Shown piece by piece: positions 54,615 through 63,033 of a stretch of 64,000 nt of DNA. The stretch is from Bacillota bacterium. GTDB taxonomy: Bacteria; Bacillota; Dehalobacteriia; UBA4068; UBA4997. The DNA lies in contig JAETNY010000001.1 in NCBI GenBank assembly GCA_021771915.1, positions 1 through 64,000 on the forward strand, in the 5' to 3' direction. A program made the position numbers and the translations under genes. The notes beneath the pieces were generated by a model. That model searched no databases and was not told the origin of the DNA. It saw only the letters and a program-made list of their open reading frames with translations. Positions within the stretch are counted from its first letter, which is position 1. Every line of letters starts with the position of its first letter.

Positions 54615-55652
54615 TCAGCCTTGCCGTTGTTTTTTATTTATCAGCATCTGGCGCACGTCCCAAACGCTGTCAGCCATACCCATCAGCATCAGCATGGGGC
54701 CGACCACGTTGAAGAAGCCGATTGCCATAAACACCATTGTCCATATTAACCAGGGCTTTTTCCAAAACTCGGCCAGCCAGTAATATAGCGCCAGCCCGGC
54801 CAGCATTAGCAGCGGCTGATAAATATACATGATGTTGTTAAAGAGCGCGCGGCACCATTCCAGTTCCATTTGATGAAAGGCCACAAAGGCCAGCAGCGCG
54901 ATAATCAGCCCCCAAAGGGTATACCAGGGCAAACGCCAGTCCTTAAAGGGCGGCAGTTTGGCCATGGGATAGCCCAGACGGCGGAAAACATATTTTATAA
55001 CGGCATAGCAAACGCTGGTTTCTATCATGGAAATTACGATTAAGCTGGCCGGCAGCATGGAGGTCAGATAATTTTTCAGGTATTCGCTAAATTCAGCGGT
55101 TGTCATACTGCCTTGCAGTTGTTGCAGCTGCTGACGCATTTGTGGGTTTTGCTGCATGGTATTGATGTAAAAATCGACAAAATCTTCAATCTGCTTCATT
55201 AAATCGTTAACATGCAGTCCGGTAAGCCAGGTGGAGCCTAAAAGCAACAACACCATAGAGATAGCGGAAATAAATACACCGATGATAACGGTGGTCCATG
55301 GTTTGATTTCCTGGCGCGCTGCCCAACCATACCAGAAAGCCACGCCGCCCATGTTCAGCAGGTTAAGCAGGGCGCTGATTGGGCCGGTAAAAATAGCCAG
55401 AATAACAGTGGTGAGCAATATGCCGCCCAAGCCAAAACCGGGGCCAAAGCGACGCACCAACAGGGCCAGCGGAACCGGCCAAAGAAAAGCGGCAATCAGC
55501 CAGACAAAGGGCAGGTAATTGGCGGAAAGGCCGAAGACAACAGCGGCGGCCACCAGTATGACGCCCTCTGCCAGGCGGCGCGTCGGGGTTGGTTCATTGG
55601 CAAAAATAGGTTTTTTCTGGTCCGGCGGACCCTCTTTTTTTAACTCAAACAA
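54615..55652 (-). CDS. YybS-family (DUF2232) membrane protein
   Basis: The 345-aa protein has a basic cytoplasmic N-terminus and about eight membrane helices (AEGVILVAAAVVFGLSANYL at the start). An amphipathic stretch at about residues 150-185 is rich in Gln (MQQNPQMRQQLQQLQG). Proteins of this family lie just upstream of rplI and dnaB in Bacillota, often with gdpP; gdpP is absent here. Function unknown. An AGAGGTGGAG site precedes ATG 55652. Confidence 0.8.
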   Translation of the reverse strand: MFELKKEGPPDQKKPIFANEPTPTRRLAEGVILVAAAVVFGLSANYLPFVWLIAAFLWPVPLALLVRRFGPGFGLGGILLTTVILAIFTGPISALLNLLNMGGVAFWYGWAARQEIKPWTTVIIGVFISAISMVLLLLGSTWLTGLHVNDLMKQIEDFVDFYINTMQQNPQMRQQLQQLQGSMTTAEFSEYLKNYLTSMLPASLIVISMIETSVCYAVIKYVFRRLGYPMAKLPPFKDWRLPWYTLWGLIIALLAFVAFHQMELEWCRALFNNIMYIYQPLLMLAGLALYYWLAEFWKKPWLIWTMVFMAIGFFNVVGPMLMLMGMADSVWDVRQMLINKKQRQG

Positions 55653-55795
55653 AATTCTCCACCTCTAAATAATATTTAATATACTTGGCTTATTTTCTCA
55701 TTTTTTGATTAAATTAATGTTAACTTATCTTAATTCTAGCCGTGTCGGTTTTTTTCCTGCCAGTTTTTTCGGGTTTTTGTCGCAGAAAATCAATA

Positions 55796-55821
55796 AAGCC
55801 GCTCCCGGTCAGGAACGGCTT
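55796..55821. terminator. Small hairpin in the yybS/TRIC intergenic region
   Basis: AAGCCG (55796-55801) pairs with CGGCTT (55816-55821) with extra TCC/GGA pairing inside. There is no clear T-run. The surrounding 55,653-55,922 region is otherwise AT-rich with no gene seen. Confidence 0.35.
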
Positions 55822-55922
55822 CATGAAGAAAAATGAAGAAAAAGTTAGTAGGAATGTGTAAAATGAAAAGTTGTAATGATGAAAAAAATTGTAATAAAAA
55901 GTTTAATAGGAAAGGAAATAAA

Positions 55923-56018
55923 ATGAAGAAAAGGATTTATGTAAAAAGCAACCTTGCGGTGCTTGTTGTTTTTTTACTGCTTGTCAATTTCTGGTTTTAT
56001 TATACAGGCCCTATCTAA
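55923..56018 (+). CDS. Possible 31-aa single-pass membrane peptide
   Basis: An AGGAAAGGAA site lies just upstream of ATG 55923. The product has a basic start (MKKRIYVKSN) and one hydrophobic helix (LAVLVVFLLLVNFWFYY). The frame also extends upstream to ATG 55833 with a Lys/Asn/Cys-rich part that looks non-coding. Peptides of this shape occur as type I toxins and as regulatory micropeptides. No antisense RNA promoter is evident. It may be chance. Confidence 0.35.
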   Translation: MKKRIYVKSNLAVLVVFLLLVNFWFYYTGPI

Positions 56019-56176
56019 AATCTACATGGAGTAAAAGTGAATTTTAGCTGAAATTTTTGCCAAATGGCTCGAATAAAAATAGCGCAAACAGACTGGAGCG
56101 GCAAAAAAAATCTGTACATTCGCGCGTGTATATTGTAAAATAGATAGCAATAAGATTGACCTGGGAGGTTTGGGCT

Positions 56177-56881
56177 ATGCAGACGACGATAATTTATATA
56201 GCGGAAGTGATTGGTATTTTTGCCTTTGCGGTTTCTGGCGCGATGTTGGCGGCCGAAAAAAATCTGGACATTTTCGGCATTTTGGTGCTTGGTATTGTAA
56301 CGGCTTTTGGCGGCGGTGTTATTCGCGATTTGCTGCTGGGTATCAATCCTCCGGCCATGTTCAACAATTATGTTTTTCTGCTGCTGGCGGCTCTTTCCTC
56401 CTGTCTGGTTTTTCTGGTCTACCGGCAACGCCGGCTGGCACGTATGTTTGTCATTTATTGTCGGCGGCGGCATATTAGGCTGGACTTTCCCGGTCTGGTG
56501 AACTTTTTTGATGCGATTGGTCTGGGCGCTTTTAGTGTTTCCGGCGTAAATGTGGCGCTGGATAATGGTTTTGCTGATAATCCGCTGTTATCTATCACTG
56601 TGGGCGTGATTACCGGCATTGGCGGCGGTATGCTGCGTGATTTGCTGAATGGCGAAATTCCCTCCGTGCTGCGCAAGAATGTTTATGCGTTGGCGGCTAT
56701 TCTGGGCGCTGGCTGTTATTACTTCCTGGTGCATATAAATGTAACCCCTCTGGCGGCGGTGTTGATTGCCTGTGCGCTGACGATTGTGTTACGTTTGGCG
56801 GCCACTTATTACCGCTGGCATTTGCCGCGCCCCAATCCGGAAGAAAATAATAAAATTTCTGAAAAAATAGCTGTTAAATAA
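56177..56881 (+). CDS. TRIC/YadS-family membrane protein (UPF0126)
   Basis: The start chosen is ATG 56177, behind GGGAGG; the TTG at 56156 precedes the site. The 234-aa protein has about seven membrane helices in two repeats with the family glycines: TAFGGGVIRDLLLGINPP and TGIGGGMLRDLLNGEIPSVL. Prokaryotic TRIC-type proteins form trimeric cation channels; some members have been linked to glycine export. Substrate here is unknown. It stands alone between the yybS gene and the aromatic operon. The tail is short and polar. Confidence 0.88.
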   Translation: MQTTIIYIAEVIGIFAFAVSGAMLAAEKNLDIFGILVLGIVTAFGGGVIRDLLLGINPPAMFNNYVFLLLAALSSCLVFLVYRQRRLARMFVIYCRRRHIRLDFPGLVNFFDAIGLGAFSVSGVNVALDNGFADNPLLSITVGVITGIGGGMLRDLLNGEIPSVLRKNVYALAAILGAGCYYFLVHINVTPLAAVLIACALTIVLRLAATYYRWHLPRPNPEENNKISEKIAVK

Positions 56882-56882
56882 A

Positions 56883-56911
56883 TAGACAAGCCAAAAAAAA
56901 AATGGTATAAT
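56883..56911 (+). promoter_or_regulatory. Promoter of the aromatic amino acid operon
   Basis: TAGACA (56883-56888) and TATAAT (56906-56911) are 17 bases apart, 45 bases before the pheA start. The leader is too short for a T-box or a Trp/Phe attenuator. Confidence 0.68.
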
Positions 56912-56956
56912 AATTAATTATATTCTTATTTTTATGAAACTGGAGCATTTATTTAT

Positions 56957-58051
56957 ATGAGTGTGGTTTTGAATGAATTAGGAACAGCCAGAGAGCGCAT
57001 TAATCAGCTTGATGCGGAACTGGCGCGGCTGTTTGAAGAGCGTATGGCGGCGGTTAATCAGGTTGTAGCCTATAAGGCGGCGCATGATTTGCCGGTTTTG
57101 GATACGGAACGTGAGCGGCAGGTTTTGACTAAAAATCTGGCGCGTCTGCAAAATCAGGAACTGGCGCCGTATTTTCGCCAGTTTTTGCAGAGTTTTATGG
57201 ATATCAGCAAAGACTATCAGCGCTCCATTTTGCAGCAAAACACAGTGGCTTTTGCCGGGGCAGAGGGCGCTTTTGCCTCACAGGCGGCCAGAGAACTTTT
57301 TCCTACTTATCGTTATCATTCCTGTGCGGATTTTGCCGGCGTTTTTCAGGAGGTTTTGGCTGGGCAGGCCGCTTTTGGTGTAATTCCTTTTGAAAACTCC
57401 TATACCGGCGAAGTGGGCGAGGTTTTTGACCTGCTGTTTAAGCATAATTGTTATATTCAGGCTATTTGCGATTTGCCTATTCGGCAGAATTTGCTGGCTT
57501 TGCCGGGCGCTCGCCTGAGCGGTATAAAAAAGGTTTATTCGCATACGCAGGCTTTGAGCCAGTGCGCTGCTTTTTTGCAGGAATATAACCTGCAACCGCA
57601 GCCCTATGCCAACACGGCGCTTGCAGCGCAGTTTGTGGCGGATAGCGGCGATTTGTCACTGGCGGCTATTGCTTCGGCAGAGAGCGCGAGGTTGTATGGT
57701 TTGGATATTCTGGCGCCGAGCATTAACAGCAGCAGTCAGAATACCACGCGTTTTATTGTAATTGGCCGGGAATTGAAAGCCTGCGGCAGTCATTTTAACC
57801 TGCTGTTTACGGTTAACCACAATGCCGGTCAGCTGGCGCGAGTAATGTCGTTAATTGGCGATTTGGGCTTTAATATGGAAAGTATAAAATCACGGCCGCT
57901 GCGTGATTTGCCCTGGCAGTATTATTTTTATGTGGAGATTGAGGGCAATGTGGACGATGCGGCAGCGCAGGATTTGCTGGTTCAGCTGAAAAATAACTGT
58001 CATTCTTTAAAGCTGCTGGGCAGCTATGATTTATTGCAGATTAGCAAATAA
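56957..58051 (+). CDS. pheA: Bifunctional chorismate mutase/prephenate dehydratase
   Basis: The 364-aa protein has an AroQ-type chorismate mutase domain (about 5-90: RERINQLDAELARLFEERM), a prephenate dehydratase domain (about 95-270: FAGAEGAFASQAA, IPFENSYTGEV, QNTTRFIVIG) and a C-terminal ACT domain (about 285-355: FNMESIKSRPLRD) for feedback by phenylalanine. It converts chorismate to phenylpyruvate. It heads the operon, 34 bases before aroB. The fused P-protein is more usual in Proteobacteria but is known in some Bacillota. All motifs are intact. Confidence 0.94.
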   Translation: MSVVLNELGTARERINQLDAELARLFEERMAAVNQVVAYKAAHDLPVLDTERERQVLTKNLARLQNQELAPYFRQFLQSFMDISKDYQRSILQQNTVAFAGAEGAFASQAARELFPTYRYHSCADFAGVFQEVLAGQAAFGVIPFENSYTGEVGEVFDLLFKHNCYIQAICDLPIRQNLLALPGARLSGIKKVYSHTQALSQCAAFLQEYNLQPQPYANTALAAQFVADSGDLSLAAIASAESARLYGLDILAPSINSSSQNTTRFIVIGRELKACGSHFNLLFTVNHNAGQLARVMSLIGDLGFNMESIKSRPLRDLPWQYYFYVEIEGNVDDAAAQDLLVQLKNNCHSLKLLGSYDLLQISK

Positions 58052-58084
58052 AAATTTTGATATAACAGGAGAGGTTAATTTATT

Positions 58085-59116
58085 ATGAAAAAAGTAAACG
58101 AAAAAATGACGGTGGAAATTCCGGGGCATAAATATAATATTCACATCAAAAAGGGCGTTTTGGCCGATGTGCATAAATATGTGGACTTGGAGCGCAAGGT
58201 TTTGATTGTTACAGACGATGAAATTCCGGAGGAGTATGTGAGCGCTTTGCAGCAGCAATGCCCGGAATGTTATCTGGCGACGGTGCATGCCGGCGAGGCT
58301 TCGAAATGTTTTATTTATCTGCAATTTATCTGGAATGCCTTGCTGGATAATGGCTTTGGTCGCAAGGATTTGCTGATTGGCCTGGGCGGCGGCGTGGTGG
58401 GCGACCTCACCAGCTTTGCGGCGGCCACTTATATGCGCGGCGTGGACTATATCAACATTCCAACTTCCACACTGGCGCAGATTGACAGCAGTATCGGTGG
58501 TAAGGGCGCTATTAATCTGGGTGATGTGAAGAATATTGTCGGTGCGTTTCATCAGCCGCGCGCAGTTTTCATTGATACGGATTTGCTGCAAACGCTGGAC
58601 GACCGCAATTTCTATAATGGTCTGGCCGAGGCGGTTAAGGCCGGTTTGATTGGTGATGCGGAGTTGTTTGAGTTGTTTGAACAGCTGCCGGCCGAGCGCG
58701 AACAAATTCAGCAGGAATATATTGAGCAGATTATTGTTAAGGCGCTGGCTGTGAAAAAGAGCGTGGTGGAGCAGGACGAGAAAGAAAACGGTCTGCGCCA
58801 GATTTTGAATTTCGGTCACACTATCGGTCATGCTATTGAAAGCGCCGGCGAGTTGGCCGGTATGCTGCATGGCGAGGCAATCGGTATCGGCATGTTGCAG
58901 GTGACGGAGGACGCGGCGCTGCGTGAGCGTTTGGCGGCGGTTTTGCGCAAATTGAATTTGCCCACCAGTCATGAATATCCGGCGGAGCAACTTATGGAAA
59001 TTATCAGTCATGATAAAAAGCAGAGTGGTAATAAAATCAACTTGATTTTAGTGAAAACGCCGGGTAAGGCGGAAATTGTTAAAATGCCGCTGGAAGCCGT
59101 TAAAAAATATCTTTAA
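58085..59116 (+). CDS. aroB: 3-dehydroquinate synthase
   Basis: The 343-aa protein has the NAD and zinc motifs of AroB: GLGGGVVGDLTSFAAATYMRG, TLAQIDSSIGGKGAINLG, LAEAVKAGLIGD and the zinc ligands in NFGHTIGHAIES and MLHGEA. It makes 3-dehydroquinate from DAHP, step two of the shikimate pathway. An AGGAGAGG site precedes ATG 58085. Length is slightly below the usual 350-360. Confidence 0.95.
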   Translation: MKKVNEKMTVEIPGHKYNIHIKKGVLADVHKYVDLERKVLIVTDDEIPEEYVSALQQQCPECYLATVHAGEASKCFIYLQFIWNALLDNGFGRKDLLIGLGGGVVGDLTSFAAATYMRGVDYINIPTSTLAQIDSSIGGKGAINLGDVKNIVGAFHQPRAVFIDTDLLQTLDDRNFYNGLAEAVKAGLIGDAELFELFEQLPAEREQIQQEYIEQIIVKALAVKKSVVEQDEKENGLRQILNFGHTIGHAIESAGELAGMLHGEAIGIGMLQVTEDAALRERLAAVLRKLNLPTSHEYPAEQLMEIISHDKKQSGNKINLILVKTPGKAEIVKMPLEAVKKYL

Positions 59117-59137
59117 TATTGAGAAAGAAGCAGCAAT

Positions 59138-60259
59138 ATGAAAAGTACTTTTGGCAAAAATTTAACTGTTTCACTGTTCGGTGAGAGTCATGGTACGGCG
59201 ATTGGCGTGGTGATTGACGGCTTGCAGGCTGGTCTGCAGCTTGATTTGGACGGAATTAGCCATCGGCTGGCTCAGCGTCGGGCGGTGGGCGCAATTTCCA
59301 CGGCACGTCAGGAACCAGACGAAATTCAGATTGTCAGCGGTTTTTTCAATGGACGCACCACGGGTACACCGCTTTGCCTGTTGATTGCCAACACCTCTAC
59401 GCGCAGTCGTGATTATGAGAGAACTAAAAACCTGCTGCGGCCGGGGCATGCTGATTATACCGCTTTTATGAAGTATCAGGGTTGGCAGGATTATCGGGGC
59501 GGCGGTCATTTTTCCGGCCGTCTGACGGCGCCGCTGGTGGCGGCAGGGGAAATTTGCCGGCAAATCTTGGCTGGCCATGGTATTTTGATTGGCAGTCATT
59601 TGGCGGAATGTGCCGCTATTCCTGACGCGTATCTGCCGCAAGACCCGGCGGAGTTGCTGGCGGCCATGCGCCGTTTGAATGATTTGGATTTTGCGGTGCT
59701 GGACGCGGCGCAGGGCGAGAAGATGCAGCAGGCTATTTTGAACGCCAGGGCTGACGGCGACAGCGTGGGCGGTATTATTGAAACGGCTGTTTGCGGTATG
59801 CCGGCCGGGATTGGCGAGCCCTTTTTTAACTCGCTGGAAAGTGTGCTGGCGCATTTGTTGTTCAGCGTGCCGGCGGTTAAGGGTGTGGAATTTGGCGCTG
59901 GTTTTGCTTTGGCGCAGCTGCGCGGTTCCCAGGCCAACGACCCTTTGCGTATAGCTGCTGACGGGCATATTTATACCACCAGCAACAATAACGGCGGTAT
60001 TAACGGCGGTATCAGCAATGGCATGCCGATTATTTTCAGGGTGGCGGTTAAACCAACTCCCTCCATTTATCAGGCACAGCAGACGGTGGATTTTGCCGCG
60101 CGCGAGAATGCTGAGTTGACTATTCAGGGGCGGCATGACCCGGCTATCGTACACCGGGCGCGCGTGGTAATTGATTCGGTGACGGCAATCGGGCTGGTGG
60201 ATTTGTTTTGTGAGGCTTATGGCACCAACTGGCAAACAAGCGATGGCGAGGAATATTAG
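59138..60259 (+). CDS. aroC: Chorismate synthase
   Basis: The 373-aa protein starts with the AroC signature SLFGESHGTAIGVVIDGLQA and has RQEPDEIQIVSGFFNGRTTG, LRPGHADYTAFMKYQ, DYRGGGHFSGRLTAPLVAAG and NNNGGINGGISNGMPI. It uses reduced FMN to form chorismate from EPSP. It lies 21 bases after aroB and three bases before aroE-aroK. Confidence 0.96.
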   Translation: MKSTFGKNLTVSLFGESHGTAIGVVIDGLQAGLQLDLDGISHRLAQRRAVGAISTARQEPDEIQIVSGFFNGRTTGTPLCLLIANTSTRSRDYERTKNLLRPGHADYTAFMKYQGWQDYRGGGHFSGRLTAPLVAAGEICRQILAGHGILIGSHLAECAAIPDAYLPQDPAELLAAMRRLNDLDFAVLDAAQGEKMQQAILNARADGDSVGGIIETAVCGMPAGIGEPFFNSLESVLAHLLFSVPAVKGVEFGAGFALAQLRGSQANDPLRIAADGHIYTTSNNNGGINGGISNGMPIIFRVAVKPTPSIYQAQQTVDFAARENAELTIQGRHDPAIVHRARVVIDSVTAIGLVDLFCEAYGTNWQTSDGEEY

Positions 60260-60262
60260 AAG

Positions 60263-61540
60263 ATGAAATATGGACTAATCGGGGAAAAACTGGGGCATAG
60301 TTTTTCGCAGGAAATACATGAGCAGCTGGCCGACTACCAATATGAGCTGTGTCCATTGAGCCGGGCGGAGTTTCCGTCTTTTATGCAGCAAGCGGATTTT
60401 GCGGCTATTAATGTGACCATTCCCTATAAGGAGCAAGTTTTGCCTTATTTGGCGGAGGTTGACGCGCAGGCGGCTAAAATTGGTGCAGTCAATACGATTG
60501 TAAATCAGGGCGGTTGCCTCAAGGGTTACAACACGGATTTTGCCGGAGTTTGTTATTTGCTGCGGCAGCATGGGATTGATTTGGCCGGCCGGCAGGTGTT
60601 GATTTTGGGCAGCGGCGGCACCAGTAAAACAGTGCGCGCGGTGGCGGAGAGCCAGGGAGCGGCGTCTGTGCAGCTGGTCAGCCGCAGCGGCGGTTTGGAC
60701 AGCGCCGGCCAGCCTATGCTGGATTATCAGCAGGCGGCGGCCGTCAAAACCACACAGGTAATTATCAACACTACACCGCGTGGCATGTATCCGCACAATC
60801 AGGAACAGCCGCTGTTTAAGCTGGCCGATTTTCCTGAACTGGAAGCGGTGGCCGACGTAATTTATAATCCCTTGTATAGTAATCTGGTTTTGCAGGCCAG
60901 AGAGTTGGGTCTGAAAGCCTGCGGTGGGCTGGAGATGCTGGTGGCGCAGGCTAAATATGCCGCCGAATTGTTTATCGGAGATAAAATTGCTGATGATAAA
61001 ATTGAGGAGATTTATCGGAAACTGCGCAAAAAGAAGCTGAATTTGGCGTTGATTGGTATGCCGGGCAGTGGCAAGACCACGGTGGGGCGGCGGCTGGCGG
61101 AGTTGTTGCAGCGGCCATTTGTGGATTGTGACGCCAAGATTGTGCAGAGGCAGGGTTGCAGCATTGCCGATATTTTCAGCAGTCAGGGCGAGGCCGCTTT
61201 TCGGCAGATTGAAACGGCAACGCTGGCGGATATTGCCAAAGAGGGCGGTCAGGTTATTGCCACGGGCGGAGGTGTGGTGACGCAGGCGGTTAATATGCAG
61301 CTGCTGCGTCAAAATTCGCTGCTGATTTGGCTGGACAGACCGCTGGATAAACTGGCTATTTCTGCGGCACGGCCGCTTTCTCCTAATGCTCGGGCGAATG
61401 AACAGCTTTATCAGCAGCGCGCGCCGCTTTATCAGCGTTATGCAGACCTGCGTCTGCCTAATGAGCAGAGCGCGGCGGCTGCGGCCGAGAAGATTGCCGC
61501 ATATTTTGCAGCGGAAACTGGAGGAGAAGCAAAATGTTAA
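60263..61540 (+). CDS. Fused shikimate dehydrogenase-shikimate kinase
   Basis: Residues 1-250 are AroE: GEKLGHSFSQEIHEQL, NVTIPYKEQVLPYL (catalytic Lys), YNTDFAGVCYLL (Asp), the NADP loop LILGSGGTSKTVRAV and GGLEMLVAQAKYAAELF. A basic linker (RKLRKKKLN) joins residues 257-425, which are AroK: Walker A GMPGSGKTTVGRRL, FVDCDAKI, EAAFRQIE, VIATGGGVV and AARPLSPN. One polypeptide thus does two successive steps, dehydroshikimate to shikimate and on to shikimate-3-phosphate. Both active sites look complete. It overlaps aroQ by 7 bases. I give no single symbol because it is aroE plus aroK. Confidence 0.95.
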   Translation: MKYGLIGEKLGHSFSQEIHEQLADYQYELCPLSRAEFPSFMQQADFAAINVTIPYKEQVLPYLAEVDAQAAKIGAVNTIVNQGGCLKGYNTDFAGVCYLLRQHGIDLAGRQVLILGSGGTSKTVRAVAESQGAASVQLVSRSGGLDSAGQPMLDYQQAAAVKTTQVIINTTPRGMYPHNQEQPLFKLADFPELEAVADVIYNPLYSNLVLQARELGLKACGGLEMLVAQAKYAAELFIGDKIADDKIEEIYRKLRKKKLNLALIGMPGSGKTTVGRRLAELLQRPFVDCDAKIVQRQGCSIADIFSSQGEAAFRQIETATLADIAKEGGQVIATGGGVVTQAVNMQLLRQNSLLIWLDRPLDKLAISAARPLSPNARANEQLYQQRAPLYQRYADLRLPNEQSAAAAAEKIAAYFAAETGGEAKC

Positions 61541-61986
61541 GATTTATGATTATTAATGGGCCAAATCTGAATTTGCTGGGGCGTCGTGAGCCTGAAATTT
61601 ATGGCAGCGCTACCTATGCCGATTTGGTGAAGCTGATAAGCAAGCATTGCAAGGAGATGCAGGTGGATTGCAAAATAATGCAGAGCAATCATGAAGGGGC
61701 GATTGTGGACGCTATTCAGAGTGCGCCGGATTATTGCGATGGCATTATCATTAATCCGGCGGCCTATACGCATACCAGCGTAGCGATTTTGGACGCTTTG
61801 CGCGCGGTTGGCTTGCCAGCCGTGGAGGTTCATATCAGCGATGTGGACAAACGTGAGGATTTTCGACATGTTTCTTATCCCGGTATGTATTGCTTTAAGA
61901 CCATCAAAGGCGAGGGTATTCAGGGGTATTGCACGGCTATTGATGTGCTTTTGCAGCATATTTGGGAACAGAAACCAACGATTTAA
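61534..61986 (+). CDS. aroQ: 3-dehydroquinate dehydratase, type II
   Basis: The 150-aa protein has the type II motifs NGPNLNLLGRREPEIYG, IIINPAAYTHTSVAILDAL, PAVEVHISDVDKREDFRH (active-site Arg and His) and a final GYCTAIDVLLQHI. It removes water from dehydroquinate to give dehydroshikimate. ATG 61534 lies within the end of the aroE-aroK gene (ATGTTAA), so translation is coupled. GGAGGAG is just upstream. Confidence 0.96.
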   Translation: MLRFMIINGPNLNLLGRREPEIYGSATYADLVKLISKHCKEMQVDCKIMQSNHEGAIVDAIQSAPDYCDGIIINPAAYTHTSVAILDALRAVGLPAVEVHISDVDKREDFRHVSYPGMYCFKTIKGEGIQGYCTAIDVLLQHIWEQKPTI

Positions 61987-62013
61987 TTTTATTTACAGAA
62001 AAGAGCGGAAATT

Positions 62014-63033
62014 ATGATTATTACCATGAAGCGCGGCGCTTCGCCTGAGGAAACGCAGCGTCTGATTAATAGTATTGAGAGCCAGGGGCTGGAGATGCAT
62101 TTGATTTCTGGTACCAGCCTGAATGTTTTTGGCGTGGTGGGCGATACCACGATATTAGATGAAAAGAAAATTTACGGTTTTTCCGGCGTGCAGGAGGTTA
62201 CGCGCATTGCCGCGCCCTATAAGCTGGCTAATCGTATTTTTCACCCGGAGGATACAGTGGTGGAGGTTGGCGGCCTGAAGATTGGCGGCCATGAAAAAAT
62301 TGTGGTGATTGCCGGCCCCTGCTCTGTGGAGGAGGAGGACTCTCTGCTGGCTTCAGCGGCGGCGGTGAAGCGTGCCGGGGCGGATATGCTGCGCGGCGGC
62401 GCTTATAAACCGCGCACCTCTCCTTATGCTTTTCAGGGGCGTGGTGCGGAGGGTCTGCATACCCTTTGCAACGCCCGGGAGCAGTTTGATATGCCTATTG
62501 TTACTGAGTTGATGAGCATTGAAAAGCTGGACGAGTTTTTAGAGTTCGGTGTGGATATGATTCAGATTGGCGCGCGCAGTATGCAGAATTTTGATTTGCT
62601 GAAGGCGGTTGGGCGCACGCAGACCCCGATTTTGCTGAAGCGAGGACTTAGCAATACTATCGAGGAATGGTTGATGGCCGCTGAGTATATCATGAGCGAA
62701 GGCAATGAAAATGTTGTGCTTTGTGAGCGCGGTATTCGCACCTTTGAAAAATATACGCGCAACACACTGGATTTGAGCGTTATTCCGATTGTTAAGGAGC
62801 ACAGTCATTTGCCGATTATCATTGACCCCAGCCACGGCACCGGCCACCGTCAGTTGGTGGAGGCGATGTCTTTGGCGGCTGTGGCGGCCGGCGCGGACGG
62901 GTTGATTATTGAGGCGCATCATGACCCGGAGGCGGCCTGGTCAGACGGCGCGCAGACGGTTGCGCCGGAGCAGCTGCAACAGATTGTTGCAAAGGGCAAG
63001 GCCATTGCCCACGTGATTGGCAGGCAGATGTGA
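62014..63033 (+). CDS. aroF: DAHP synthase, type I-beta (AroF family) with N-terminal regulatory domain
   Basis: The 339-aa protein has an N-terminal ferredoxin-like domain (about 1-70), then the barrel with VVIAGPCSVEEEDSL, MLRGGAYKPRTSPYAFQG, MQIGARSMQNFDLLKAVG-type sequence, LLKRGLSNTIEEW and IIDPSHGTGHR. The N-terminal domain is the regulatory one known from Thermotoga-type enzymes and suggests inhibition by Tyr or Phe. It condenses PEP and erythrose-4-phosphate, the first step of the pathway. It overlaps aroA by one base. Confidence 0.93.
   Translation: MIITMKRGASPEETQRLINSIESQGLEMHLISGTSLNVFGVVGDTTILDEKKIYGFSGVQEVTRIAAPYKLANRIFHPEDTVVEVGGLKIGGHEKIVVIAGPCSVEEEDSLLASAAAVKRAGADMLRGGAYKPRTSPYAFQGRGAEGLHTLCNAREQFDMPIVTELMSIEKLDEFLEFGVDMIQIGARSMQNFDLLKAVGRTQTPILLKRGLSNTIEEWLMAAEYIMSEGNENVVLCERGIRTFEKYTRNTLDLSVIPIVKEHSHLPIIIDPSHGTGHRQLVEAMSLAAVAAGADGLIIEAHHDPEAAWSDGAQTVAPEQLQQIVAKGKAIAHVIGRQM

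Noticed and set aside
59171-60235. 354-codon minus-strand ORF opposite aroC
   Set aside because: aroC motifs are complete on the plus strand, and the antisense product shows no recognisable fold or ribosome site.
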